Source of the DNA: Ornithodoros turicata | Lineage: Eukaryota; Arthropoda; Arachnida; Ixodida; Argasidae | Direction of reading: 5' to 3' | Assembly: GCF_037126465.1 (NCBI RefSeq) | Contig: NW_026999325.1 | Location: forward strand, 186,001 to 250,000 | Length of the DNA: 64,000 nucleotides | Part shown: positions 32,441-44,679 of the stretch, piece after piece | How the letters are laid out: the number at the start of each line of letters is the position of its first letter | How positions within the stretch are numbered: position 1 is the first letter of the stretch | The notes under the pieces: model-generated | Database searches by the model: none | Told to the model about the DNA's origin: nothing | The model's input: only the letters and a program-made list of their open reading frames with translations | Position numbers and translations under genes: made by a program

Positions 32441-32535
32441 CGCATCCAGTACTGTCAAGTAGAAACAGTATTATATAGCCATTATAATCAATTTTCACGT
32501 TTATACTTACGCACGTGTACATGTGGCTTAGATAT

Positions 32536-32630
32536 CCTTGAAAGATGAAAGTCACTGAAGGTTAGCCAGCTGTAGGACCCGAACCCACATCTTCTGGATT
32601 ACCGGTCCAGGCCAGTTCTCTCTGTTTAGA
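32536..32630 (-). mobile_element. tRNA-derived SINE, family 1 (second copy)
   Basis: On - GACCGGTAATCCAGAAGATG leads to the B box GTGGGTTCGGGTCC, then CTACAGCTGGCTAACCTTCA and GTGACTTTCATCTTTCAAGG. This matches the family-1 copy at 28815-28960 through the head and the post-tRNA region. Confidence 0.6.
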
Positions 32631-33424
32631 TATCCTTATTCGTTATGAAATATCTTTCTCTTTCGTTGTTGCTTAGAGAGAAGTAGCGAGCATTATTTGC
32701 AAACACCAGAAAACCGCTGAAAAGAGTTACTGCGTGTAAAATTGTGGAAATTATGTCACCGGAGTCGCCATATTTGCTGTCTGACGGTTGCATACTGTCA
32801 TGCCGGAGGGAGACCAAGGCGCAAGAGCACGCGAGGGCGCTATAGTGGCGATAAACATGCAGTAATCAGTGTTGTATTTACGACCGTGTGTCAGACGTCG
32901 TTCATGAGGCCACATGAACTATATTCTGCCGCGGATGTGAACCCTCCCAGCCCCAACACTCCAGGGAAATTCAACGGTGACGTCACACCGGCTGGCTGTC
33001 CAATCAGAACACAGAAATAAAGCGATTCTGTATTTGAGCAGTTTGCATGATCACGAATAGTTTATTTTCAGCAGTTTATCCTGCAACGTGAATTTTGATC
33101 TGCTTATTTCGAGGCTTCAATCCGTCCTTCCACACACTACACTGCACGAAAACCAGCAGCGAAATTAGCTGGAATTATATTCCCACTTTCAAATGACTTT
33201 TCTTCTACTGCCATTATTCAATTGAGGAGCTATTTTTGTCAACTGGAGGCTGTGCCTCTTTTCATGTGATGTGGATTGGTTTCCTTCAGGTGCACCTCCG
33301 ACCCATTTGTATGTCTGTCCGACGTTGTCCAGCCACCTCCTATTGATTGCGTTTTGTTGTTGTTCATATTTGTATTGCCTTTGTTTGTATTTCTCTTAGC
33401 GCTTAACCTTGACCTCTCTGAACT
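32631..33424. other. Unassigned stretch
   Basis: No gene is recognised. It precedes the ribozyme-like segment and may belong to the same element, but I could not find the element's limits. Confidence 0.3.
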
Positions 33425-33435
33425 CTTGTACATGT

Positions 33436-33518
33436 GACTTGTTTTTTTATATAACCTTCACCACTTGTAGCAGCTAGGCCCTGAAACCTGAAGAAGTGCA
33501 GCCTGCTGCACGAAAGTC
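33436..33518 (+). ncRNA. Hammerhead-ribozyme-like fold, tentative
   Basis: The order of parts fits a type I hammerhead: a CUU cleavage triplet in GACTT (33436-33440), then GTTT pairing with AAAC just before CTGAAGA (33488-33494). Stem II follows, GTGCAG/CTGCAC with a 4-base loop (33496-33511), then GAAA (33512-33515) and GTC (33516-33518) pairing with GAC. One extra A (33495) separates the core from stem II, which departs from the consensus. Hammerheads are known in Penelope-like and other retroelements. Activity is uncertain. Confidence 0.3.
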
Positions 33519-33889
33519 TCGTTTTTAATTAGTATATAGTAAACAGCCCTGATGCCCTTAACCGTCTTTGTTATAAAAAAAAAGAAGAAAAGAAACCTCG
33601 GCATGCAACTGGGCGTTGTGAGGCTTCGATGTCGGTGCGGGAAGGCCTATCGAGATGGGAATGTAACCACGCCACTGCGTTAGTTGTGGAGGGCAGTCAG
33701 CCTCCTCTTTTGTTTATTGGGTGTTAGCGCCGCGAAGCAACTGTGGCTATGAGTGGCGTGCAGATGTGGACAGCAGGAAGGAGTGGGGGGGGGGGATTTA
33801 GTATGCCTCCTGGGCCAACTCAGCCTCCTCTGGAGCGCCGGCATCCAGGGAAGGGAGACCGGCACTCCCTCTTGCTCTAGAACTTGGGT

Positions 33890-33988
33890 CAACACCTCCT
33901 AGATAGCAGACAGGCCTACATCACACAGTGAGGCCTGCGCGAACAAAGGAAAAGCTCACGGAGGCCTTCTGCTATCTAGGGGGTGTTG
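33890..33988. repeat. Inverted repeat, CACCTCCTAGATAGCAGA arms
   Basis: AACACCTCCTAGATAGCAGA pairs with TCTGCTATCTAGGGGGTGTT, and GGCCT pairs with AGGCC further in. The loop is about 45 bases. It is likely a small MITE. Confidence 0.6.
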
Positions 33989-33989
33989 T

Positions 33990-35910
33990 TGACTAGCCGC
34001 CGCAGAAAACATGCGAGCATCCTTCAACAGCCTTCATTGGGCATGTGCCACGGAGGATTGTCGCCAAAGTTACCCCACCGTTGTTCCCCTTCAGTACGTA
34101 TCGTACGGGAAACACCGAACGAGCGCCTTCATATTAGCCAGTGTGCTGTCGCGATTTGTTTATAGAATGTAAGCTCCGCAAGTGCATTTTTACCAGAAAT
34201 CATTCAGCACGATGTCTTATTTTCTGCTCAAACTTGTAGGCGGTGCACGGCAAAACGCAGTGTAAAAAAAAGAAAGCATAACCCTCCCATTTCGAACACC
34301 TCGGGAGAATTATTCAAAAAAATGGATTGCGAGGAACGTGTACGTGATCATCACCACAATATGAGCGTACAAATACGTCGTAAGTGTACCAACCATTAGA
34401 ACCAACTCACCTGATGCAGTTATGACTGTATTTCTTGGAAGACGTCTCGAAGGTGTGGTGGCAGCAACCGTGACATTCAACAGCGTCTTCTTTTTCCCCT
34501 TCCTGCAAGGCTGATATGATTCCTCCTTTGTCGATAGAAGTAGGGCAGCATTTGGTACAAAGGTTCGTACGCTCTTGTTCGGGCAAGCGCAGTTCGTTCG
34601 ATATATAATCACTACAGATTCCATTCCGATCTACTTTTACATAATGGACTACTTTTGGCCGGTTTCACGTTAGATCAGGCAGGAGGTCTCATCGACCTCC
34701 TGGTTTGCGAATATTTTTATGTACAAGGTCATTGTATGTAACGATAAACAGAGCTAAAACCGATTATTTCTAGTTTTTGTACAAATAGTAGAGCAAATCC
34801 GGCCCCGAATTCGAGTGTTTCACTTTTGCCGAGCATATGCCTCCCGCGTTTTAAAAATACTCACGCGAACTTCTGTGTCTATTTAAGTGTACACCTAAGG
34901 GGGGGGGGGGGGGGGGGGGCAGCTGTCGAAGCGCAAACTTTGGCGCGCAAATCCGACGCTTAGTGCTATTAAGAATTGGGACCATGCTCTGGCGCGCAGT
35001 CGTCTTCCAAATTGGACGCGTCATTTCTCAGGCTCTAGATGTCCAACGTTGCTATACTTGTTATCAATTTACTCAGATTTTAATGCTCTTTCATTTGGTA
35101 TATCTACCGTGCCTGTACTGCAGATGTCTGCTGAAACGTACAAGAAGTTGCAATGCTTAAACAAGAATTTTGCGCGACGTTTCTCGAAAGGACTCCTTTT
35201 GATTTCACATACAGTGTGTGTGTGTGGGGGGGGGGGGGGGTGTTTATTACAGGATTGCTATTAAAAACTCTAGAAGAGTAAAATAGCTGCCGTTTTAGCA
35301 GGTGGGTTATACGGCCAGGCGAAAATCCTGTAGGACAGCCTCGGGAACTACTGGACGAATAATTAGCTAAAATCCACTAAATAACTTATAAATTAGATGT
35401 TTTCTGGGAAATGTGAGATGGCAGAATTGGAGCCAGTCATTATTCAAATCCACCGTCCTTGTTAAACACCCTATGGAGCGAACGTACTTTGAGAGTAGTA
35501 TTAGACTTCCTCAAACAACCCACAACTCACACAGCCTTCCAGACGCCGTCAAATTGCAAGTAGAAGCAATAGAAGAAACGTCACCGTGACGTAATCATAA
35601 CGTTGCTAGATATAGTGAAACCGAAACAGTGCGGGCGGAGAACACTGCCGTTTCACAAAGTCATGTTCCGTCACACAAATGAGATGCCGTTTTTCGTCGC
35701 TTTCTTATCTTTATTCGCGTTCCCATTCCACCGTAGAAAGAAGGAAAGGCTTCATCACAAGAGTTGCATCGTCTGAAAGTCAATGTCGTAATCCTGTGCG
35801 GAAGGTGTTTGCTATTACGACTTAGCTCGCGCTTTGCATAGAGACACCACGTGCTATCCGACAGACACCCGAGCTCTTCAACTTCCTGACTATGGAGGAG
35901 CCCGGTAGCC
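33990..35910. other. Mostly unassigned; two long G runs
   Basis: Runs of 21 G (34899-34919) and about 15 G (35226-35240) are present, the second after a short (GT)n. The 104-codon - frame at 34310-34624 shows no motif. Nothing else is recognised. Confidence 0.4.
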
Positions 35911-36321
35911 ATGTTTAGAAAGGGCTACCGAAAAGATAAGGCTACAAATAGAATGAAGCAGAACAAGGCCATACAACTAATAATATGTAAACAGCATTAC
36001 TGTTCCAAACAAGCTGCTAATGTTTTTGATGAAATTGAAACTAGGAGTATCGATCTCAAGTTTCGGGTACGCTGTTTTGGTGTGCATCGATCAAGAGCAA
36101 GTAGGATATTTTTTCTTGTTCTCACGATTCTGGTGCGAAGCTGGAGCAGCGACGTACTCAAGCGTTTCCGCTCGCTACAGGAATCCCTAATCGAACATTA
36201 TTGGGATCCTCTTGGCCAGTACTCGTTGGCGGCTCAAACGAATTTCTTTGTTCACGATATGATTGACGTTAATGCAACACTACTTCCATTGGTGCGCGCT
36301 TATGTGCGGGCGCTGTTGTGA
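35911..36321 (+). CDS. Open frame of 136 codons, unassigned
   Basis: The frame starts at an ATG with a basic, Lys-rich N-terminus (MFRKGYRKDKATNRMKQNKA), and has a hydrophobic stretch near residues 86-95 (IFFLVLTILV). It ends before a second open stretch (36379-36636) and an AATAAA at about 36658. That arrangement would fit a degraded gene or retrocopy, but I recognise no family and no clear splice or promoter signals. It could be a chance frame. Confidence 0.25.
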   Translation: MFRKGYRKDKATNRMKQNKAIQLIICKQHYCSKQAANVFDEIETRSIDLKFRVRCFGVHRSRASRIFFLVLTILVRSWSSDVLKRFRSLQESLIEHYWDPLGQYSLAAQTNFFVHDMIDVNATLLPLVRAYVRALL

Positions 36322-36759
36322 CTTGGAATCACCCAACATGGATCTCGACTGCCTGGCTCCAATGCCACACCGGAACACTTGTTCTTCGTGGGCTTGGCAG
36401 CAGCAGAGTGCGAGGACGAGGAGACTGAAGTGGCCTTAGCCAGACGGAAGGTCAAACTCTACTTGGGCTCTACGCGAACTCGTTCAACTACTGGGCCGAA
36501 CTACTTGGGCCTCCCATGGCGCTCTTGCCAGAGTGTGCGAAAGCGTACGGTTGTCCCAAGGAATCACCTATGGTACAGGGTGGATACCGTTGTGCCTTTT
36601 GCTGACTGTTACCTGTCACCTTATTTAGACTGCTAGAAAAATGCGATATAAAGTGATAATAAACTTTCATGTTTGTATGGTCACGATAAATAGACGGTTA
36701 CCTAGTTCGTCTACTTGGTTTAGTTCTTGTGTGATTTACGAGGTTATACCCTGGCATTG

Positions 36760-38280
36760 CCACGGGATACATCCCAGTCGAAAAAAAAAAGAATTTGTTC
36801 AAGTGGACATACTCCCATTCAAATGAATTGGAATTCCAGTTGTGTTTTTGTCACACATTGGACTGACACCATTTGGAATCAACTGGTCCACCCATTACAA
36901 AGAAGTGGCAAGCTCAGGCTTACCAATTGGTCCCATAGTAGCTAACCCACTCAATCCAAATGGTAGCGCCAAACGGTCCAGCTTGGGTCCAGTCAGTAGG
37001 GTCCCCAATTGGAAACATGTAGCCCTGCCGGGTCTGACGCATAGGGCTACAGCAACGGCTTCGTCTGAGAATATGACACACGAACATATGCAGGAGATAA
37101 GAACTTGTTGTTTATTGAACGTTCGGACTAGAATTGCTCAGAACAAAGTACTTTACAATAGTCATTTACAAACGAAAACAATACAAGAGGTCTCTATTAA
37201 AAAGCTATTGGCTACTGGCGCACGGCGATGACACATCAAAGGGGAGGTTCAGATAAACATACATATCTATCGAGTTACTGTCACCAAACTTATTATTTCG
37301 GATTTGAGAGTTCAGGAAATTCCCAACTGTCATACGTGGGCCGCTCGTCCTTTCTCGTAACTCAGCGGGTGCGAAGAGAAAATTCTACCCATAACACAGC
37401 AGCTCACAACACAAATACAATTATGTTCACATTTCTACACGGTTTGAAAAACCAGACGAAACGCTTTATTTACGGAGCTGCACAATGGACGCGATCGACG
37501 CCAAACAACAACAACAATAAATGAAGAAGACGCCAACGGAAACTTGTTCAAACAGATTCTGGGGTGATGCGTCAGACATGACGATAAGAGCATCAAAGTT
37601 TCGATTTCAAACTGAACTGAAGACAGCAAAAACTTTGCTCGTGCGACGTAGAACCACGAACTTTCTTTGCCGCTATCATTTGATATTCTATCCGGCTGTG
37701 GCTATGAAGCCTAATTTAGGCATTTTTTGCGATATTTATACAGAAAAATATCGTTCTTCGGACCTTGAAATATAAAATACTATCAATATAAATTACTGTT
37801 GCTCATTGGTAGCATAAATAGTTTAGGTACACATGCACTGACTAATTATATTGAAAATACTGTGTCACACTACTTACTTAATTACTCACTTAATTACTTG
37901 CTTAGTCTCTTACTTTACAACTCTACATTGGAATCAGTTGCCAATTGGGCGAACAGTTGCTAATTGTCTGCTAATTGGGATGACCAGTTGGAGACCGAGA
38001 GACCAAATGGAACTGGAGTTTCCTATAAGAACGAACGACCAATTGGACCGATAATGTCCAAATGAGTGTCAGTTTGAGTGCTTAAAACCAAATGGATATT
38101 CCAATTGGTGCTCAACTACCAACTGGACATTCCAATTGATGCTGAACTACCAACTGGACAGTCCAATTGGAACTGAACGACCCAACAGGTTTTTGACATG
38201 GGACCTATTGGGTCCCATTTGTGCCAATTAGAAATTCCAACTGGACCAATTCTTTTTGTTTTAGCTGGGATGTGTCGTGG
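36760..38280. mobile_element. Element with inverted ends built of CCAATTGG-type words
   Basis: The left end (CCACGGGATACATCCCAG, then an A-rich run and GAATTTG) is matched inverted by the right end (GAATTCTTTTTGTTTTAGC-like sequence, CTGGGATGTGTCGTGG). The inner ends for about 200-300 bases on each side are arrays of self-complementary words such as CCAATTGG, CCAACTGG and CAATTGGAC. The interior has no recognised gene. Candidate termini are CCCAG at 36773 and CTGGG ending at 38269. AT flanks each, but a 2-base match is weak evidence of a target duplication. Confidence 0.65.
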
Positions 38281-39215
38281 TATTAGCGCTGCATTGTTTA
38301 TTTTTTTCGAATGCTTCTAGCAAATCGCAGCCGTGGAAAGTAGGACTCAGACCTCACGGCAAGTTTTAGCATACAGCCAACAGTTTCGCCAGTTTGGTGT
38401 TTTTGAAAGCTGTGGTACAACGCACTTGATTTTTCGGACGAGTTATTCGTACGCCGGAGAGGGTGACACAGTCGCCTTCTGGGCTAGGTATCTAAGGCAC
38501 CATATCTCTCTGTACACTCTAAACCCAGTGACAGATAGGTGCCGTCTGAACAACTGGCACATTTTTTAAGAATGTGCAGGATGACGTCAAAAAGCACGCG
38601 GTGCCTGCGAAAGCTGCAGGTGCCATGTGCCCTCTTAAACAACTGGTACAACATCCCTGCTGACGCCAGGAGCCACAATGTACCGTATTGAAGTGTTACT
38701 TGTACCCACTAATACGCCACTAATCCGCGAGACACATTGTGTCTCTCGAGTTCCGTGACAGAAAAATGACCTCCAGGCTTCGTAAAAAAAAAAGAAGAAA
38801 AATAAAGGAAGAAAATTCTCCAAGGACATCGAACATGAAACACCAAATTTTATTGGCTTGCACATACCTTTAAATTGCATCCAGTATGGTGCACACGTTG
38901 CACGGACACACAACCCATCCGATGCACGAGGCAATCCTCCAAACGTCGAACACACAATCCTCGAAACTTCTAACAGGCTGGCACTGCAAAACTCAATCAA
39001 GATCATACTTAGTGACGACCACGACAGTTCCTCAAACGAAATGACCGACAAACAATTGTCCAAACACGTGGCACCAGGCACAATTCGATGTGAGAAGCAG
39101 TTGCAATTTTGCACATGTATGTGTGACCGTTGAGACAGGAAACAACCTGTAAAGAAACCGAAGTGAATATCACGCAGGTATTGTTCCAACGTGTATGCTG
39201 GAATAGTACACCGTT
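38281..39215. other. Unassigned stretch
   Basis: A 200-codon - frame at 38635-39237 crosses a poly-T tract and shows no domain. It is probably chance. No element boundary is recognised. Confidence 0.3.
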
Positions 39216-39218
39216 TTG

Positions 39219-39290
39219 TAACCCCAAGAACACACACGGTCCTCAGGATGTCCTCACAGTGTCATCGTGTCCTCGTCCTTCGAGGTGTAT
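39219..39290. repeat. Fragment of GTCCTCAGGAC-type element end
   Basis: CCCCAAGAACACACACGGTC, then CTCAGGATGTCCTCA and AGTGTCATCGTG, match the reverse complement of about 63838-63892 and resemble 62690-62745. It is therefore a stray copy of the inner end of the element at 62605-64000. Confidence 0.6.
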
Positions 39291-39299
39291 CCCCATAAC

Positions 39300-40030
39300 G
39301 TCTGTCACACTATCCTTGCACAATTGCCACACTATCTACGCAGCAGGCCACAGGCTAGTTCTACAGTGGGTTCCAGCCCATTGTGGTGTCATGGGGAACG
39401 AGCAGGCCGACAGCGCCGCAGAAGCAGCACTCTCGTATCGGAAACGGACCAGTATTGTTCTGCTGAGAGGAGACCGCCGTTCATTTCTGCGAGGCCCAGT
39501 GACACCCCTGGCTTTCCGCCAATGGACAACCGACATTCTTCCCCCCTCTATGTTGAGCAGAGTTGATCCAACGCTCGCTTTCAGCATTCCACGAAATGCG
39601 AAACTCTCGTCAAGATGCTGCATTAATCCACCGAATGCGCCTCGATGTGGCCTTTACAGCTCAGTGGCGTTACCACTTGAGACAAGTTGACTCTCCCACC
39701 TGCTCCCACTGTGGTGTTCTTGAGGATCTGGAGCATATTCTTCTTCATTGCTCCCACTACCAACCTTCCCGAACCACACTCTCCGAGTCTCTTCGTCAGC
39801 TGGACTCTCGCCCCTTCTCCCTACCGAAATTGCTTGCTCCCTGGCCTAATCCAGCCCAGCAACGCTCTGCGCTCAAAGCTATTCTGACATTTCTGGACAC
39901 CATCGGACTTCGATGGTTATTGTGAAGGGGTTCGTTATTTTATTCCCCACATTCCCACCAGCAATGGGGTAGAGTATCGCCTGTGGCGATGAACCTCCCC
40001 ACTCTCCATAGCAAAAAATAAAGTTGGTTT
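39300..40030 (+). pseudogene. LINE 3' end: RNase H domain and Cys-rich C-terminus
   Basis: The + frame from about 39343 has the RNase H end motif LQWVPAHCGVMGNEQADSAA, typical of I/Jockey-like LINEs with RNase H. A frameshift near 39600 moves homology to the next frame, with a CSHCGVLEDLEHILLHC zinc-binding motif (39701-39751) and a stop after RWLL (39925). The short 3' untranslated region has GCGATGAACCTCCCCACTCT and an AATAAA at about 40016. Reverse transcriptase and endonuclease are missing (5' truncation). Confidence 0.75.
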
Positions 40031-40590
40031 TTGTTTCTGGGCCGATCCTAAGACCTGATTGAGCGTAAAACTATCCGCCTTGAAAAAGAATGACCGTCTA
40101 TCATACATGGAGCATTTCTCATGGAAAGGGTAGAAACGCGTTATTCTGTAGCACTGCTTTTGACTTTCAAGGTACATGCATGGGTGTCTCAAACCAAAAT
40201 TAGTTAGAAACATAGACTTTGCAGTGATGCAGAGCTAATACTTCAATCATTTTCTCGCTTTGGCTATTTACCCTTTGCGTAATCGAAACAAACGTGGACA
40301 GCTCACCATTCGTTTTGTATAGCAGCGAGCAGGACTGTCGAATCTACGGAGGGTCGTGTTATATAACCAATAAATAGTAACTGTTTTCGCTTTCGGAAGG
40401 GAATTCTAGTACCTTTCGGAGTGGGTTTCTCGGGCATAGTGCCCCTGACAGGATTTTTTTGTTTGTCTTTTATACCTGTCTGCTTTCTTTTTAAACCTCT
40501 GTGCTTATTGTTTGTTGTGGATTGCACTAGAAACGAGCACCGATACTTTGTTGCCGGGGTTTACCAAGCTGTATGGAATCAGTAAAAGCA
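40031..40590. other. Unassigned stretch
   Basis: No gene or repeat is recognised. Confidence 0.3.
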
Positions 40591-40599
40591 CGCGGAAGA

Positions 40600-41040
40600 A
40601 AAAATGAGATGCAGTAAAGTGAAACTAGGATTCGTCCCTGAAATGTCATCAGTCTGTCCTGAAATTGTCGTCAAAGAAGGTCTGAGCACATTCTTAGTAC
40701 GCCATAAATAGTGCCACATTGACACGATGAGGAGGATTTGAGGATCAGATTTGACCCTCCTCGGGATGTCATTCCTGTCCATGCATGATGATCCCGTTCT
40801 TAGGATATCCCTGGGATGACAGTGAGTTCTTGGGGAACTCACGTCCCTGCAATCGATACAGTCCCACGGCCACCTATAATGAAATAATACAATTAACATC
40901 GCTTCTAATGTACATCGTCGCTTCACAGATGTAGCCGATCCTCTCCTGCTGCCATTTGCAATGCGTCCACCGTCTGCAACAGAATGTACTTGGATAGTCA
41001 ACACGAGTGAAACGCAGGCGTCGTACGATGCATCACGGCT
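40600..41040. repeat. GTCATCC/GGGATGAC motif-rich element remnant
   Basis: Short words including GTCCCTGAAATGTCATCAG, GAGGAGGATTTGAGGATC, GGGATGTCATTCCTGTCC, ATCCCTGGGATGACAG and GAGTTCTTGGGGAACTC recur in both orientations. The style and several words match the inner ends of 62605-64000. Outer limits are not clear. Confidence 0.4.
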
Positions 41041-41887
41041 AGGTTGACTTACCCAAATATTAAACCTGTACTTAAAAAGCTAAGTTGTTATCCTTCTCAA
41101 AGGCGAGGTTGCAACGCAGACAGAGGGCAAGAAAACGGGAAGGAACGCACTGCATGCAGAATACGCGGTGCTATGTCACTCCTCACCTGCGGAACGCGGA
41201 GCAACGTAGTACGCTCCAACGAAGGCACACATATTCAACCAGCACACGAGTACACGGTTTAGGAGGCGCACATATTATTCAAGGGTCACAAAGCCGTTTC
41301 ATACCGGGTTTGTACCTGCTGAAATTTGGCGCTGTGCTTGCTGTTTCCAGACGGTTACGGCTGTGTACCGGCTGCACTTTCTGAAGGAACTTTTTTAATC
41401 GCCACGTGTCCGTCGCAGGATTTAGAGTGTAATAGAAGGGTTTGTTCCTTCTTTCTTTTGTTTTGCCGGCACCCTGTTCGCAATGACCTTAAGGTGGCAT
41501 GTTTTCTTGAACTGGTGTCGTTCACATCATTACTTTGGCCTTGGTGGGGCGTAAATATTGTGCATTTATCTTCATTGTTCACTCTGCCTCTGCAATTTAT
41601 CTCGTTTCGGCACGTGGTGTATACTCCGGTAGAGTGGAAGAGGTCAGGTCCAACAGTGGAGCAGACAACCGCTGTGAAGCTACCCGCAATTTAGAACAAG
41701 CTTTCGCTTGCTGGACCATACTTCATCCGATGCTTAAGCGTGGTCCACCACATGAAAGCTCGTAATAACCTTTGGGAAGCTTCATTGCCGTCAAAATGAC
41801 ACGCAGACCCCTAATCCCATGTTCTTTTCTTTTCTTTCGACTGCTTTGCACCTGTTGTTTCCTGTTTTTTAGGGGTCTATTACACTA
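41041..41887. other. Unassigned stretch
   Basis: Overlapping short frames occur on both strands with no motif. Confidence 0.3.
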
Positions 41888-42792
41888 TACAGGGTGTCCC
41901 AGCTAAGTGTATACAGATTTTTTTAAAATATATATAACACTTTTCCAAGATGAAATCAATTGCAATATAGCATATGCTGAAGGGCTCTCCCTAGGAGGGC
42001 ATCAGCAAAGTCCAAAGGCAATGTCTTAATTAAATTTCATTAATTAACCTGTTAATTATAAAAGCTACAAAGTTGTCCCAATGAGAACATCTGTTCCTTT
42101 CGGTCACCTGATATCGTAGCCGTTTCCAGAACAAAGATCCGTTCCATAGATCGCCCGCAAAAAATTCGTGAAGGAACTCCATTTTTTTTCTTTATTTTGT
42201 TCATTGCGCTTCTTATAAGACGCGTCTTTCCTTCATCCCCAATGTGAGAGGGAGAAAGAGCACACTATCGCCTCTCGCGTCCTGGAAAAAGATTAAAAGG
42301 AAACAGAACATGCTACCCAAGATAAGGCCAGTTCCGAACTTCCGATAGAGTCACCCGTTTGTTTTTGTTTTGTTTCCGCAAGTTAAAGCTCATCTTCGAC
42401 GTATGAGGCGGCACTGTGCTCCTTCCCCCTCTCACGTTGGGGATGAAGGAAATACGCGCCTGCGAAGATGTGCAATGAACAAAATAAAGAAAAAAAATGG
42501 CGTTCCTTCACTAATTTTTTGCGGGCGATCTATGGAACGGATTTTTGTTCTGAAAACGGCTACGATATCAGGTGACCGAAAGGAACAGATGCTCTCATTG
42601 GGACAACTTTGTAGCTTTTATAATTAACAAGTTAATTAATGAAAGTTAATTAAGACATTGCCTTTGGACTTTGCTAATGCCCTCCAAGGGAGTGCCCTTC
42701 AGCATATGCTATATTGCAATCGATTTCATCTTGGAAAAAGTGTTATATATATATTTTAAAAATCTGTATACACTTAGCTGGAACACCTTGTA
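41888..42792. mobile_element. Long palindromic MITE, ACAGGGTGTCCCAG ends
   Basis: Each half pairs with the other over about 400 bases (TACAGGGTGTCCCAGCTAAG against CTTAGCTGGAACACCTTGTA, then TGTATACAGAT, AATTGCAATATAGCATATGC and further). The centre is near 42340. TA lies at each tip, fitting a TA target. There is no coding capacity. Arms differ at scattered positions, so the copy is not brand new. Confidence 0.82.
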
Positions 42793-43229
42793 TGTAAATA
42801 TGAGGCAGGTCCTGGCATTACTTCACAGGTCACAAGAAGATATTATACGAGAGGCAGCTTCGGCACGACTTTAGTCCAAACGCTCTGATATATTTTAAAG
42901 ACTCCTCTGGGAAGAGAACCATGCTCACAACATAAGAGGGCACATAATAACGGAGCGTGACTTCGGAAAGAAGTTGTAAGAGGTCATCTCCTTCATAAAC
43001 GTAGATGATTTTTTGTATCCATGTGAACCCGTATCGGAAATTTTACAGCAGAGAGGGTAATGAGCACCCGAATACCGGAACTCATGCGGCCCTGACATCA
43101 CAGCTCCGACCGCTGCCAGTGAGGTATCGTACGAGACCGCGTGCTGCTGCTAATGGGAATGAACGCGACTCTGACCTCTGTGGAGCCTACGCTTTGCTTG
43201 GGAGTGTGTTCGAAAGGCTTGTATCTCGC
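42793..43229. other. Possible 3' part of the LINE on -
   Basis: The - strand has weak continuation of the LINE open frames. No firm motif is seen. Confidence 0.3.
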
Positions 43230-43590
43230 TATGTAAGACAGGTAGTCTTTTGTATTCTGGCGTACAGTACAACACGTCTATGACGCAATGAACCACATCC
43301 ATAGAGGTGTCCCAACCCTTTTAAGCGAATGTCTGAGGCGACATCACGTCGTTTGCACAGATCGTTAGGGAGTGAAGGAGGGACCTGTTTTGCATAAGAT
43401 ATACAGGATACAGTACCACTCCGTCGAAGGTGGGGGGATGCCTCGTAGGTGATGGAATGAGCACGACCAAAACTAACGGAAACTGGAGGCACAGTTTTCC
43501 GACTTGACGCCGCCGATTAGGCTCCTCCTGAGCATTGAACAAAATATACTTGAAGGTGAGACCTGCAGAACTATTCTGGATGTAGGCCCT

Positions 43591-44351
43591 TTACCGGCGG
43601 GGTTTAAGGAGGGGACCGATGACAGAACCTTGAGGCACGCCCGAGGCTACATGAGTGAAGCCAGAGTTGTTATCATTTACGGATACGAACTGGACACGAT
43701 TAGTAAGGAAAGAGTGAATCCAAGCTAGGATAGTGTTATCGATACCAAGAGTATTTAGTTTATGGAGCAAAAGCGAGTGGGACACCTTATCAAATGCCTT
43801 TGAAAAATCTAGGAATACGCGGTCAGTGCGGGATCCCCTATCAAGTGCAAGGTGAAGGTCGTGAATGAATGATATAAGCTGTGTGTCACAAGAGAAATTC
43901 CTGCGAAAGCCATGTTGAGTAGGCGAAATGAAGGAATGCGAATCAAGGTGCTGAATGAGATGCGAGTAGATGATATATACTCAAATATTTTACATGGTAT
44001 GCTTGTTAACGATATTGGACGATAGTTGCTATGGTTGCACTTGTCACCGGATTTATGAAGTGAAATCACTTTGGAAATCTTCCAGTCGGAAGGTAATGAG
44101 CCTTCTTCCAGTGACTGTGAGAAAATGCGAGTTAAGAAGATTGAAGAGTATGCAACAGTGCCTTTTAGAACCTTGGAATTGATGCCGACAAAGCCGGACC
44201 CGGATGATAATTTAAGGGCGTTGATAATACTCGATATTCCGAACGTGTCAATAATTATAGGGTCCATTGGAACAAACGTGGATGAGATACAACAAGGATG
44301 ATACATACTAGTAAGAGAAGAAAAGGAACTAGCAAACACATTGTTTAGCAC
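43591..44351 (-). pseudogene. LINE reverse transcriptase region
   Basis: Finger motifs SSGSGFVGINSKVLK and KISKVISLHKSGDKCNHSNY, with RPISLTSIPCKIFEYI, are clear. The palm then appears as LNTLGIDNTILAWIHSFLTN and the B-box ASGVPQGSVIGPLL (about 43625). Homology breaks immediately after, and no YxDD box is readable in the expected place, so the active centre is lost or displaced. Two frameshifts lie between 43785 and 43815. Confidence 0.75.
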
Positions 44352-44679
44352 ATTCTCACAGTCTGACGAAGCAACAATTTCACAATTTGCCGCACATAAA
44401 CACAGTTGTGAGGCCTACTGATCGTTAACTACGTTCCAAAATTCCTTTGGGTCTTGCTTTAGCATATTTGGTAACGTTTCGTTGTAAAATTGTCGCTTGG
44501 CAGATTTTAATGCATGCAAGTAATTCAACAGTGGAATAACTGCTCCATCGAGAGGCACACTGCGTTCTTTTGGCAGCGCGAAATAGGTGATTTTTCTTAT
44601 TGCGCAAGCGCCTTCTTGAACCACGGGGACACAGCACGAAAAGGACGAGTGACAATTGGCACAAACTCGTTTACAAGTG

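Noticed and set aside
33680..33895. Pro-rich 71-codon - frame as a small protein
   Set aside because: It is driven by a G run and low complexity, with no supporting context.
38635..39237. 200-codon open frame on -
   Set aside because: It crosses a poly-T tract giving a run of Phe, has no domain, and partly overlaps the start of a LINE remnant read on +.
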